A stretch of DNA of 64,000 bases from Isoetes taiwanensis (lineage: Eukaryota; Streptophyta; Lycopodiopsida; Isoetales; Isoetaceae), in NCBI GenBank assembly GCA_021234155.1, contig JAJEKV010000302.1, positions 248,001 to 312,000 on the forward strand. Reading direction: 5' to 3'. Of the stretch, positions 36,494 through 47,975 are shown one piece after another. Positions within the stretch are counted from its first letter, which is position 1; every line of letters starts with the position of its first letter. The position numbers were made by a program, and so were the translations under genes. Under the pieces are notes generated by a model. The model was not told where the DNA came from and searched no databases. It worked only from the letters and a program-made list of their open reading frames with translations.

Positions 36494-36738
36494 CTACTCC
36501 AATTCACGCAGGAAGTCAGCATTGTCAAGAAAAACCTGGGCAACAACAAAAATCTAAATCGAAGTTTACAGTACGCATAAGAAATGCGAGCACAGAAAGG
36601 CCAGTCATATACCGATTTCCAACCAGATGTAATCTTTGTGTTAATCCCAGCCAAAGGACCAGGCTCACGACCCATTTTGCCACCAGCTGCACAAATTGCC
36701 TCAGCTGTCTTATAGACATCATCTGTGCCAACAGCAAT
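36494..36738 (-). pseudogene. Glyoxalase I (lactoylglutathione lyase) C-terminal exons
   Basis: Two exons are exact: 36,738-36,613 (42 codons, acceptor TTTGCAG, donor TCG|GTATAT) and 36,535-36,494 (acceptor TTGCCCAG, ending in TAG). They read IAVGTDDVYKTAEAI, then GGKMGREPGPLAGINTKITS, GWKS and VFLDNADFLRELE. This is the conserved C-terminus of plant two-domain glyoxalase I, the Ni/Zn enzyme that isomerises the methylglyoxal-glutathione adduct. The usual block between 'TKIT' and 'DGWK' (for example xCLDPD) is shortened by about five residues. No upstream exon was found in the 1.2 kb to the right, so this is a fragment. It lies 340 bp upstream of the ALE2-like fragment on the same strand. Confidence 0.72.
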
Positions 36739-37992
36739 CTGCAAATTTCACATGTGTGACTGTACAGACAAGTACCAGTTAAAAAAGTGCAATGGAAACC
36801 ACAACATGCATTTACATGGTGCACAGATAATGAGCGTGCTCGATTGCCGACCCTGTTCTTCAAGAGTTTGCACAGCTCCCATATCCACAATACGGCACAG
36901 CTCCCAAATCCACAATACCGTACAAATATCTAGGAAGAAACACAGTAACCAGCGGGCAGTGGAAGCAGAAAAGGGCAGAGTAATAGATTGAGCAGATTAA
37001 GGCTGTTGCAAGCAAGTTCGGGAGAAAACAATTATGAATAAAGGTTGGAATAATGCACAAAGGGCTCCTGTAGAGCTCTAGCTGCAAAGAAGACAGCAGA
37101 GCGGATGCATTGCACTGGATCAGTGAAAAAAATCAACAAAACGGCAACGTAATTTCGTCCAGAGTTTGCTTTTATGCCACCTCAGAAAAATCCATGCAGA
37201 ATAAGTTACATGCGTTCTTCTCTTGAAACGACAAAGGTAGAGAAATGGTAAGATATTTTCCTGCTGCTGTTGCCAGTCCTACAAAGTAATAAGCTCCAAA
37301 CGTCCATTCTACAAAAAAGATACTACTTCGAAATATCCATAGCAACTGGAGCACAAATCGTTTCTATTCAGCATGCCGCTGCAGCCATCCCTGGCCCATA
37401 TTTCCCACAATAAGCCCTCTGCAAACATGTAACTTCTTCTTTCAATGGCCGATAATATGCAAATACATCGATCCATCCAAGAACATATCCTACAGACTCT
37501 TAAAGTCCGATTTACATGGCCAGCGTAGACCGATTTGCTAGGTATGGTAAAAAGCTCTGTAAATCTGCAAACACACAAGATATATCAGAAGACCATGCCC
37601 ATCATTTATTTGGTGGCAGATAAAGAATGCGATAAGTAAGTAATAGAGATTAACCTTAGGGCTCTGCATGGCACTGCTCTAGCAATTCCACCGTATCTGC
37701 ACAGAATAGAACGAAACAGGGCAATGAAATGGCAAAACATGAACCAAAACTGTGGTTCCGAATAGAATAGCTCCGGTGGACCTCGAGGCGGCAGATATCT
37801 AGCGAAATGAATCAAATTTTCCCGAACATTCTTTTATTTTTATTTTTATTTCGCTCCAGGCCACGTCACAAGAAAGCATTAATTTTGCTACAGCCATTAA
37901 TTTTGCTGCCACCTCAAATATGTAGGCCATGTGCACACGGCGTAGCCAAATTATTACCATCGTCTAGCACTTTCAATGGTCAAGGTGAATCT
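36739..37992. other. No further exons recognised
   Basis: I searched both strands for the missing glyoxalase exons and found none. A 26-bp duplication containing CACAGCTCCCA and ATCCACAATAC lies at about 36,864-36,915. The segment 37,950-37,985 (TCTAGCACTTTCAATGG) has a similar phrase at 49,241-49,258 in the same orientation, outside the other end of the Mutator-like element. Confidence 0.4.
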
Positions 37993-38001
37993 CCATAAAT
38001 A
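37993..38001. repeat. 9-bp target site duplication, left copy
   Basis: CCATAAATA, identical to 49,196-49,204. A 9-bp duplication is the hallmark of Mutator superfamily insertion. Confidence 0.95.
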
Positions 38002-38800
38002 GGCTCAGGATAGTCTTACCCTGGTTTCGGGGATCCCGGAGGTAAAAAAACCGTCCTCCGGTATCACCGCTGTGGCTCGGCGAATCGTTTAGGACCCCCC
38101 GTTTAGCCCGTCTTGACACGTGAGGGGTCTGCATAAATCTGGAGCGTCGACCCGCCTTGACACATCAGGGCCGTCCGGTGGTGTTCCGCCTCATTATCAC
38201 CAGCGCTGATCCGCCCTCGGAATCCGTGAAGCGCTGATCCACCGCCTCGGGGATCCGCTGACTACTGGCCGATAAGCGCCCCGTCTCCGTAGTGTGTAAT
38301 GATCCCCTCCTCGGGATAAGCCATCGGCGTGGCGATATCGGCCACCGTCTCGCCACGATCGGCCTGGGGATCACCACCATGGCGACTTCGAGGCCGGCCT
38401 CGAGACAGTGGAAATCCGACCTCGGGGATCACCCACCGCCCGGTAGCGATTCCTTCCTCGGGGATCCTGCCAGAAGCCCGGAATAGCGGCGGACCCGATA
38501 TCGGACGCGTTATCCCGCCTCGGGATCACCAAGCCTGGCCGTCGCCGTGTGTCGGCGGGTGTGTGTGATCCTCACAGGGATCGCCATCGCGTGGCCGATA
38601 TCGGCAACCCGATATACGCCACCTGATCCCGGCCTCCGGGATCACCACCATGGCCGACTCAGGCCGGCCTCGGGGACCCGTGGAAATCCCGGCCTCCGGG
38701 ATCACCCACACCGCCGGGAGCGATTCCTTCCTCCGGGATCCCCGAAAGTCCTTCTCGGTGAAAACCTCCTCCGGGATCACCACTGCCTTGACGAAAGCCG
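38002..38800 (+). repeat. MULE left terminal inverted repeat
   Basis: Pairs with about 48,300-49,195. The outer 65 bases match almost perfectly (GGCTCAGG, CCCTGGTTTCGGGGATCC, AAAAAAACCGTCCTCCGG); the inner part is built from a roughly 300-bp GC-rich unit repeated about twice, with GGGATCACC about every 40-80 bp and words such as GGCCGATATCGG and CCACCATGGC. Open frames across it follow composition. Confidence 0.9.
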
Positions 38801-38990
38801 GGGGCCGTCCACGTGGTTCAATCGATGCCATTGGTTTGAATTAATGCCTGACGGCCTAGGTCAGTGTCGTACGCCATCCACTAATGGTGTAACCGGAGAG
38901 CGGGAAAACCGCCAGTTATTCGTACGGGCCCAATTGCGAGTCGCCACGTGTACGGTGGGGGATTCCGGAGGAAGGGAGCACAGTGGTGCG

Positions 38991-41487
38991 ATGGCTATGT
39001 CCGAACTAAATGCCAAGAAGCGATTGCCCTTCCCGCCGGAATCGATTGGAAAGGGCCCGATTCTTCGCCGAATCGAGAGGCCGCCGGCCATGCAGACCAT
39101 CTGCCGAGTATTTAAAGGTAAGCGCCATGGACGCATCCGTTGTTAAAGTCTATTTTAGTCTTATTCTAACCGGTTATGTTATTTTACAGATGATGGAGGA
39201 GTCGATTAACTTCGAAATCAGCCTAAATACCTCCATTAACGAGAACTGGAATGGGGAAATGGAAGGAAACTTCGGCTTGGCCATTGCCCGACCGCCTCAA
39301 AGATATTTGCTTCATTGAATCCGACCAAGAGGTTCAATCCAGAACAAGAAGAGATTAAGGGCGTAAGCAAGAGCTAAGGGCGCTTCACCACGAGAAGAAT
39401 ACCCCGCTTTGCCGGGGGACGAGGCTTCAGATTGATGGCCAATGCCACGAAAAAAGCGGATGATCTAAAGAATGCTAAAATGCGGATGAGGGGATGAGGC
39501 CCCGAAAAAGTAATATTGAATGTTTTAACGTCAATCCAAGGGAGGAACCGACCATCAAGAAATTTTGAAGGACTACGTATGATCGTCGGTCGAAAATGGC
39601 GTTGTCGGTGGATGGCGGCAAATCCTACAGCCAGGAAGATCGAACCGGAGAATCATAGGTTTGTGGTGCATCAATTATGGCAAAATTACAGGCTTCGGAT
39701 GTCTCCGAGGGGTCGAATTCAAGAACAAATTTGAGGTGAGGGTTAGAGATTATGGGAAGATAAGTGTGGAGAGATCTCTTGATCCCGACTTCAAATTTAG
39801 CCAACCGAGGCTAAAAACTTGAGGAGGGCAAGGGCAGCAGCAGAGCGTATGGCGATGAGCAAATCGCCCTCGGCCTTTTTGGATGACACTACCGAAAGCC
39901 GAAGTTTATAAACCCGCAGTCTTGCGGAGAAAGGAGGCCACGTAACTAGAAATGCGGTAGAGCGGATAAGGGAAATCAAGGAAAGGATTAGGGGCAAGCA
40001 TGGCAATTTGGATGAGAAGGATTTGTTTGGTGATTTGAGCTATGAACGGCACCAGTTGGACGAAGACGATGTGAGTGCGGAGTTTGAAGTCGCGATACGC
40101 TTTGATTTTAATTCACCTCCGCCCAAAACCCCAAATTCGAATAGCCCAAGTCTACTGGTGACCCCAAGGAAGCGGACTTTTGTGCGAGCCAGGAGGGATG
40201 GGAGATTTGATGGCTCCAAACCATATTGTGCATGAAGAATCGAGGAGGAGGAGGAGGAGCTCGAAAATGCACCGGATGAATTGGCTCCCGAGGCCAGAGC
40301 AAGATAAAAATGTGGTATTTGTATATTTGGACCCCCACTTCTTTGAATCTCTAAAATTATATGTGAGGGATTAGAAAGGAGCTTTGGCGGTTTTAGATTT
40401 TCTCTCAATTATCCAATTGTGGTTCAAAGTCCTCTCGTTGAAGGTGGGCGACAAATCATCCGATGTTGAATTCCACATCTCGCAGACGAGGCACGAAAAT
40501 TTCGACTATTCCGGTGACCTCTAGATTGAAGATTCGAGAGATCGATGCCGAACGCCTAGGAGCCTATTTTTCATTGTATGTGTGTTGTCTTTGTTTTTAT
40601 TTCTTGCATGGTATGCTAAGTTGAGCTTTTGGCGGGGTTCTTGCACACTCAATTCCTCACCAAAAACTTATTTGTCATCATGTCTTCCTCCACCCTGCCG
40701 CTTTTGGCCCTGTTTCTAAATGGCACAAAACCGGGCCTCGTGGTGCCTACTGACGAGATTCGTCAAGCTAATTCCGGGATCCCCTTTGGCAAGGCCGTGT
40801 GGAAAATCCAGTATGCACAGTTCTACTACATACCGGTCAATGCCAGGTAAATTGGGTTTGGGACAATGCCTTTTTAGTTCTGGTTTGAATTGATGACAGC
40901 TTGTCCTATCACGGTGTACTTTGGAGCCTCTTCATTTTGGTGGCTGATCCTTTGGCATGCCAGAAATTGAAGAAGCCTTGCCCTTGCATATTGCACTTCG
41001 ATTCCTTTGATCCCCTCCATGCTCCAACACGCGGGTTCATCACTTTGTGAGTGCAAAATTTGGTAACTATTCATTCATAGCCTATCTTCTAATGCCTTGA
41101 ATTGCAGGTTTTTAAGTGATGTATTTAAGAGGTGGAGGCACGAGGAATCAAAGATCGCATAATGCACCGGTAATCTTGATGGAAGCTCCATGGCAAAGAC
41201 AACAACCAGGATTGTGGCATCTATGTTATTGGTTGTGTGCAGAAATTCATCAAAGAAATCTACATGAAGGATATAGATGTGAGTTGTCTATGTCTTAACT
41301 TCTGTCTTTCTTGATCAGCAAATTTATTTAGTGTCCATTTATAATCTACTGTGTACAGATGGTGATCCACAGGGACTGGTTTGCCAAAGAAGAGATGGAC
41401 AATTTGAGGACAAGCTTCAAGGTCATGTCAGAAGTTAAAGGATCGCCTAAAAGCGGGAAAATCAACCTTCTACTTGCCCGAGGGTAG
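38991..41487 (+). pseudogene. MULE cargo gene with C48 (Ulp1/SENP-like) protease domain
   Basis: A first exon may start at ATG 38,991 just inside the TIR (ending FK|GTAAGC, acceptor TTTTACAG at about 39,189). The middle part (39.5-40.4 kb) is charged and poorly conserved. The catalytic domain is clear: FGKAVWKIQYAQFYYIPVNA (about 40,790-40,846, donor GTAAAT), an exon with SYHGVLWSLFILVADPLA and CILHFDSFDPLHAP (His and Asp of the triad), a GTGAGT...TTGCAG intron, FLSDVFKRWRHEE, MEAPWQ, then NNQDCGIYVIG (oxyanion Gln and nucleophile Cys at about 41,209-41,215) and WFAKEEMDNLR before a TAG at 41,487. Ulp1 enzymes cleave SUMO or related tags. All catalytic residues are legible, but two frameshifts near 41,160 and 41,200 and breaks upstream make this copy non-functional. 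Confidence 0.7.
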
Positions 41488-41849
41488 CAACCAATTCGAT
41501 CGACCCGTTACCCGTTTGATGCTGAATGGTCCATAACAGAAAAAAACTTTTGATCCTTGTTCAACAATGTAAATTTTTTTGCTATGATTGTAAAATATGA
41601 CAGTTTCAGAATGGTTAATTGATGTGGGAAATAGCTTTTGTTTTTCCTTATCCGGGGTTTACTCCCGGCAATCAATGCATCCCTCAATTCATTCATAGAT
41701 GTTGGCCATGATGTTTGGGAATTTGAACACCCTGGGATCCCCAAACTTGAATAGCTCGGGATCCCCGAAGTTTGAACACCTCCGGGATCCCCAGGGAGGC
41801 AAATATTAAAACAACCAATGGAAAAGACAAACACAAAAAAAAAACCATT
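41488..41849. other. Spacer with CGGGATCCCC words
   Basis: Downstream of the protease gene, the short phrases GGGATCCCCAAACTTGAAT, TCGGGATCCCCGAAGTTTGA and CCGGGATCCCCAGG at 41,735-41,795 introduce the hairpin blocks. No gene is present. Confidence 0.5.
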
Positions 41850-43350
41850 ATTGTGGTGATCCCAGAGGACGGGTTCCCCATGGTGCTCCCCACCTCCGGG
41901 ATCAACAGATGGCGGACGGGAATATAACCATTGTACCTAATAGGCAGGAAAAAAAAAATAAAGTCCGTCCGCGATCTGGTGATCCCGGACTGGTGATCCC
42001 CACCTCCGGGATCACCAGATCACGGACGGGAATAAATTCGAAAACCTTAGAACCATAGAGCCTTAGGAAAAAAAAGGTCTGCCCACACGGTGATCCGGAG
42101 GTGGGGATCACCCATGGTGATCCCCACCTCCGGGATCACCAGTGTGGCGGACGGGAATATAACCATTGCACCTAATAGGCGTGGGAAAAAATAAAGTCCG
42201 TTCAGGATCCGGTGATCCCGAGGTGGGGATCACCACCGGTGATCCCGACCTCGGGATCACCGAGATCACCTGACGGAATAAATTGAAAACCTTAGAACCA
42301 TAGAGCCTTAGGAAAAAAAAGGCCCGTCGCCACCGGTGATCCCGGAGGTGGGGATCACCCATGGTGATCCCCACCTCCGGGATCACCAGGTGGCGGACGG
42401 GAATATAACCATTGCACCTAATAGGCAGGGAAAAAAAAATAAAGTCCGTCCGCGATCTGGTGATCCCGGAGGTGGGGATCACCACTGGTGATCCCGACCT
42501 CCGGGATCACCAGATCACGGACGGGAATAAATTCGAAAACCTTAGAACCATAGAGCCTTAGGAAAAAAAAAGGCCCGTCCGCCACCTGGTGATCCCGGAG
42601 GTGGGGATCACCCATGGTGATCCCCACCTCAGGGGATCACGGTGGCGGGGGAATATAACCATTGCACCTAATAGGCGGGGAAAAAATAAAAGTCGTCATG
42701 ATCGGTGATCCGGGAGGTGGGGATCACCGGTGGTGATCCCCCCACCGGATCACCAGATCACCTGGACGGAATAAATTCAAAACCTTAGAACCATAGAGCC
42801 TTAGGAAAAAAAAGGCCCGTCCCACACGGTGATCCTGGGAGGTGGGGATCACCCATGGTGATCCCCACCTCCGGGATCACCGGTGGTGGCGGGAATATAA
42901 CCATTGCACCTAATAGGCAGGGAAAAAAAAATAAAGTCCGTCCACATCGGTGATCCCGGAGGTGGGGATCACCACTAGTGATCCCGAGCCTCCGGGATCA
43001 CCGTGATGACTCGACGGAATAAATTCGAAAAGCTTAGCACCATAGAGCCTTAGAAAAAAAAAAGGCTGGTCAGCCACCGGTGATCGGAGGTGGGGATCAC
43101 CATGGGTGATCCCCACCTCGGGATCACCGGTGGCGGACGGAATATAACCATTGCACCTAATAGGGGGAAAAAAAATAAAGTCCGTCCCATGATCCGGTGA
43201 TCCGGGGTGATCCCCACCTCACCGGGATCACCGGATCCTGGGAATAAATTCGAAAAGCTTAGCACCATAGAGCCTTAGAAAAAAAAAAGGCCCGTCCGCC
43301 ATCTGGTGATCCCGGAGGTGGGGATCACCACCGGCGATCCAGTCATCCGG
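41850..43350. repeat. Hairpin array, block 1 (about 13 palindromes, two alternating types)
   Basis: Roughly every 120 bp there is a near-perfect palindrome of about 60-80 bp whose half is GGTGATCCCGGAGGTGGGG followed by ATCACC. Two types alternate: one flanked by GTCCGCCACCTG (for example 42,322-42,402 and 42,572-42,652, centre CCATGG) and one flanked by GTCCGCGATCTG (for example 42,445-42,527). Linkers alternate too: AATATAACCATTGCACCTAA with AATAGGC, and AACCTTAGAACCATAGAGCC, each ending in an A-run. The full two-palindrome unit is about 240 bp. Small indels distinguish the units. Confidence 0.92.
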
Positions 43351-43748
43351 GATCCCCAAGCGTGGACTCCGCCCCTCCAAGGGATCCCCACGGCAAAAAA
43401 AATAATAGAGGTACCTAGCCATTGGAAAAAAGGTCCACTTTACCACTTTACCATTACAAATTGAAATCAAGGGTTAACCGTTGTACAACGGATAGTACAA
43501 CGGTTGATTCATGAGTCTATATATACCTTAGTGGTTCTTGCTAGAAAGTAAGTTGGGGCTTGGTTTCAATTGAGTTCAGTAGAGTCGAGTGATGATGGTG
43601 AGGACCGACAACAAACTACAAAGCTAGGTATAAAGTGCCATCAATGCACCACGACTTTGAGGATATTCTCGCCCACTTGAATGAAATTGAGAGGAAGTGG
43701 GGCTAGATCTCGCCAAACCGACAAAGATCAAAACGTTCCAAAGTAAGC

Positions 43749-44162
43749 ATGTTGTTGTCTTCCTTCACATTTATGTTCTACTTTCATACTAATCTTTTCA
43801 AACCATCTTTGCATGATCCCCTCATGGTTCATGCGAGAGACCGTGGAGAATGGGGAATACAACACGAGAGACCCCTAGGCCTCACGGACAATGATCCCGG
43901 TCGGCCAAGCCACAGGGCATTGCTTTGGGAATTGAAGAAGTGCATTATCCAGGGCAAGGCTTTGAAGAATTTGCTAGCTACGGACATTGTCTGGGAAGGC
44001 AACACCCTAAAAGCCTGCTTCGAGGAAATGTATGCTGCACGGAGGATGCGAAAGAAGGTTCTAATTAGGGAAGTCCTAGAGGGGTCTGATCCATCTTTAT
44101 GCGACATCTTCGATCACATCATGTGGACACTACCTGCGTGGTGTGCGGATGTAACTTCTTGA
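43749..44162 (+). CDS. Small ORF between the hairpin blocks
   Basis: A 137-codon frame whose middle and end look like real protein: LLWELKKCIIQGKALKNLLA, then EGNTLKACFEEMYAARRMR and SLCDIFDHIMWTLPAW. The composition is balanced with helical stretches. A preceding open piece (about 43,640-43,740, with HHDFEDILAHLNEIERKW) ends at a donor-like AAA|GTAAGC, so the coding part may begin upstream and be spliced to about 43,830. I do not recognise a family. It has the same orientation as the Ulp1-like gene and could be its distal exon or a separate cargo. Confidence 0.35.
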   Translation: MLLSSFTFMFYFHTNLFKPSLHDPLMVHARDRGEWGIQHERPLGLTDNDPGRPSHRALLWELKKCIIQGKALKNLLATDIVWEGNTLKACFEEMYAARRMRKKVLIREVLEGSDPSLCDIFDHIMWTLPAWCADVTS

Positions 44163-44369
44163 GGACGTCGGGCGAAGGCATGGCAACAGTGCTTGATGTT
44201 GATTCAGAATGATTCGGAATTAGAATGTCAGTTTTAGGCCATTGTAAGGCCCCATTGTAACTTAAGATCCATTTGAAACATGCAAATGAATTGAATTAAA
44301 CCATTAGGAAATAAATAGACCTTAGAACCATGGTACCTTAGGGGGAGAAAAAAAAATAAAAAATGAATC

Positions 44370-45000
44370 CCGTCCGCCAGCTGGAGATCCCGGAGGTGGG
44401 GATCACCACACGTGATCCCATCCTCGGGATCACCAACAGCGAACGGATTAAAATTATAACCTTAGAACCATTTTATGCGTTGGGGAAAAGAAAATAAAAA
44501 ATAATCCGATTCCTGCCACGGTGATCCAGGAGGTGGGGATCACGGTGGTGATCCCCACCTCAGGATCTCCACCGGGCGGACGGATTAAAATTATAAACCT
44601 TAGAACCATTGTACGTTGGGGAAAAGAAAATAAAAAATAATCCCGTCGCCGCTTGGGTGATCCAGGAGGTGGGGATCGCGTGTGGTGATCCCCACCTCGG
44701 GATCACTCCGCAGCGGGCGGATTAAAATTATAACCTTAGAACCATTTATGCGTGGGGAAAAGAAAAAAAAAAATAATCGTCCGCTGCTTTGGTGATCCCG
44801 GAGGTGGGGATCACCACACGTGATCCCATCCTCCGGGATCACCAGCAGGCGGACGGGATTAAAATGATAACCATAGAACCATTGTACGTTGGGGAAAAGA
44901 AAATAAAAAATAATCCCGTCGCTGGCTTTGGTGAGGTGGGAGGTGGGGATCACCACACGTGATCCCATCCTCCGGGATCACCAGCAGGCGGACGGGATTA
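44370..45000. repeat. Hairpin array, block 2 (about 5 palindromes)
   Basis: Five further palindromes, spaced about 130 bp, with the same core (GATCCCGGAGGTGGGGATCA) but arms starting GTCCGC and linkers TAAAATTATAACCTTAGAAC and GGGGAAAAGAAAATAAAAAA. The last two (about 44,775-44,855 and 44,925-44,995) are nearly identical. The 3' side grades into AT-rich ACATTTA repeats at 45,020-45,100. Confidence 0.88.
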
Positions 45001-45181
45001 AAATGATAACCATAGAACCATTGTACCATTTACCATTTAAACATTAACATTTAACATTTAAACAAAACATTTAACATTTACCATTTAAACATTACATTTA
45101 GTGATATTCGGCTCATTGAAAGATTGAGAAATAAAAGTCATGTTCGATTCGAGAGTCATGTTCAGGTCCCGAATTTGGGCC

Positions 45182-47975
45182 TCATGGTGCCTTGCATGAG
45201 GCCTCCATCTGAAGTTCCTTCCAACTCTTCCTTGCTTTCTTCACCTTATGTTTTCCAAGTTCTATATACTTGGGCTTCAGCCGTGACAAGCTAGTACCAC
45301 AATTCACCTCCAAGGTAAGTTCGGGTAGAGTTGATATATTAGTGCTCGTGCCAACTATGTCATCCATCTTCTCAAGTCTAAAGTCGAGCTGCCTCATGAG
45401 AGAATCAGTTGCAACTAAAACGTTAGGATCTTTTTGAGCCCTAGACATCACTCTAGCAATTACCGCTTCCAAGGAGGCCTGAGTCTTGTTCAAGTCCACT
45501 TGACTGCTTGTTTGCAAGGGAGACTCTTCCCCGCGCGCTACCTCAAGCACCTCCGATCCCCTGGTCTCCACAACTCTCTTGCACGGCCAGTATTGCTTGG
45601 TGGTCCATGCCCCCACCTATTGTCCCATATTGGGAACCCAAACACTGTAAAAGAGATCTTGATCCCTGTAATTGCCAAGCATTTGCATAACTTTCACCTG
45701 ATGCTTACATAGATTACCCTTGGCTCCCCAAGGACAATCACAACATGCCCAATTCTTGTGTGCTCCAGCAACAAAGTACGGGCCCTGTCCAAGAGTGCGC
45801 TCGGTTTGCACTTCAGCCTCGCCCTCCTCGAAGTTGGTAATTGTGACTTGTTCGTCGGCAATTCTCCGAGCGCCTCTAATTGCGCACTCTACTATTTGTT
45901 CCTGTGAGGTGTTCACTACAAATCCATGTTCCTTCATAGACCTAGAACATAGCTATATATCAACCATTTGCAAGGTAAGTTTGCAATATAAGCCATGTAA
46001 GTTACCTCATATAAGCCATGTGTGTCTCCACATTGTTAGTGAGAATGTAGAGCAACCAGTCAATTCTCCTGCCTCGAAGTGCACGTTTACATATGCCTAG
46101 GCGCAACTTAAGGGCAGCATGCCATGCCTCTATGGCAGCATTGGTCTCTTGATTGGAGTGCATGTACATTCTTGTAGCCAATACCCATTCACAGATGTTC
46201 TTAGTCCACTCCTTACTCATGTAGGCCGACAATTTAGGGTATTGAGGATACTTCCTCACCAACTCTTCCAATCTCTTGATAGCCTCTTTCCTAATGACTT
46301 CCCCTGTACTCATGACCATACTCATTGTCCCCTATAGGACCCTCTGTCTTGTACATTATATTCCCTAGCTCCTTGAACATTTCATTTCTATGCACCTTAC
46401 TCCTTACATTTTTGCTTAGCCACTTAATCCAGGCTCTTCTCACATGCCAAATGCATACAGGCACGTTTGGGAAAACCTACAAGTGTTAGTGTTAGAAAGT
46501 ATGCAAGAAAGTATAACTTGGGGGAAAATTGCCAGGCATCACTTACATTTTTTACCGCCTTGATTTCAAAGATCGATCGCGCGTGGGTTATGATGCAAGA
46601 AGGGTGCCATCCGGATCATCCCTGGCATAATGAATCCTTTAGTGCTTTCAACCACTTAGTTATAGCCCTACTTTTTGAGAATTGGTTATGACATATGCCA
46701 ATGGCATGCCATTGCAATGGTCATCGAAGGCAATGAGTGTAAAAAAGATAGTACCTCGCATAATTGAAACCCTTAGCCGCCATCATTGCATCTTGAATTT
46801 TAAACCAATAGATGTCATTGCATGATTGAAACCAACTGCATTAGCCATTTTAAAGTGACTATGGAAAAGAACTAGAATGGAAATGAACTCTTACAAGTGT
46901 ACCTCTTGTCATTAGTTTTGAAGGTTGCATCCATGCAAATGGCCCTATTCTTTCCAAATTTCAGCATTGCCTCTCTTTGGATTGGAGTCATCACTCCCAA
47001 TTGGAACGTGTCACCATGTTCATACAAGAACACGGACTCTAGATGTTGTTGCACCCACATGTTGATGCTAGTGGGAAGGTCTTCATGTAGCTTCCAAGTG
47101 TTTCTAACAACACTCTTCTCAATGTTGTAAACATCCCGAATCTTCAGCATGTCATCCCTACACAAACTATCCTTGCCATGCACATCTACTTTAAATCTCC
47201 ACCTCTCCTCGTGCATGTTCATAACACTTCGTGGGGTGTGCCAATGCACGAGCTTTTCTCTAACCCATTCCCTCAATTCTGTGAGATCCACGGTGCTAGC
47301 TTGAATCGACACCTTTCTCTCGTCAACAAATTTACCATGGCAAGGCTCACCTTGGAGATTTCTATGCTCAAACCCATAATAAGTAACTTGAGAGCATTGC
47401 GGGAGAAGGTAGAGTTGCCTAATGGTAAAATGGCATTGGCAGCCCCACGCACACTCTCACCCCTCTCAACTCTTTTTTCTGCGTGTGCGGGTTGGCCGGG
47501 GTCCATCGGCAACCCGTGAGTGTTCAAAGTCTTGTCCAGGGGACCATATGTGCACCAAGTACCTATTTTGAGTGTTCAAAATTAGTGCATGAAAGTAGTG
47601 CATGTACATCTAAGAATTAAATATATACCGCTACAATGTTTTCTACTACATAAACAACAACAACAACAACAACAAGAAACTAGAGGATAGGGTTTTTAAA
47701 TACATACCTTTTCATAGTCAAATAAGAATCCCTGGTTGGCCTCTTTAGCACCCTCTCGGGGATTGGAACTCCTTAAGTAGAAGCCGCGGTGCCACACAAT
47801 TTCTTTGCTCTCCAAGAATGAAGTCTTCAACCCGGTTTGTTGGGAGGTAGCGAGGTCCACACAAGCATTTCTCCCACCTCCCTGCATGAAGGAACTTGGT
47901 GCTCTTCTCGAAACCGTGTAGGTTGCTATGGTCGAAAATGCCATTAGGGGTGACTCCACATGTATTTCAAAGACG
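45182..47975 (-). pseudogene. MULE transposase with SWIM zinc finger
   Basis: Reading leftward: an N-terminal exon (about 47,975-47,708, FLESKEIVWHRGFYLRSSN), then TYGPLDKTLNTHG, a Cys/His region with FEHRNLQGEPCHGKFV, a helical stretch and AICMDATFKTNDK (first catalytic Asp, about 46,920). After an intron come TLIAFDDHCNGMPLAYVITN, HPSCIITHARSIFEIKAV|VFPNVPVCIWH (46,541/46,475 intron, GTAAGT...TTGTAG), SNQETNAAIEAWHAALK (the catalytic Glu region, about 46,160) and the SWIM finger CCDCPWGAKGNLCKH (about 45,730). The second catalytic position reads His (IITHA) where the family has Asp. There is one TGA and at least three frameshifts (near 47,385, 46,680 and 46,310). It catalysed cut-and-paste of this element family; this copy is dead. 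Confidence 0.85.
47652..47678 (+). repeat. (AAC)n microsatellite
   Basis: About eight AAC units inside a transposase intron. Confidence 0.9.

Noticed and set aside
38547-39146. 199-codon open frame across the left MULE TIR
   Set aside because: It lies in the internally repeated, GC-rich terminal repeat with equally long frames on the other strand. Only its last 40 codons (from 38,991) are considered a possible exon.
41850-45000. CRISPR-like array
   Set aside because: The regular spacing comes from palindromes with conserved linkers; there are no unique spacers and the DNA is eukaryotic.
41508-45000. Many minus- and plus-strand ORFs of 60-140 codons in the arrays (for example 42,108-42,485 and 44,600-44,968)
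   Set aside because: Repeated peptides such as GDPHLRDH follow the DNA repeat; both strands are open equally because the arms are palindromic.
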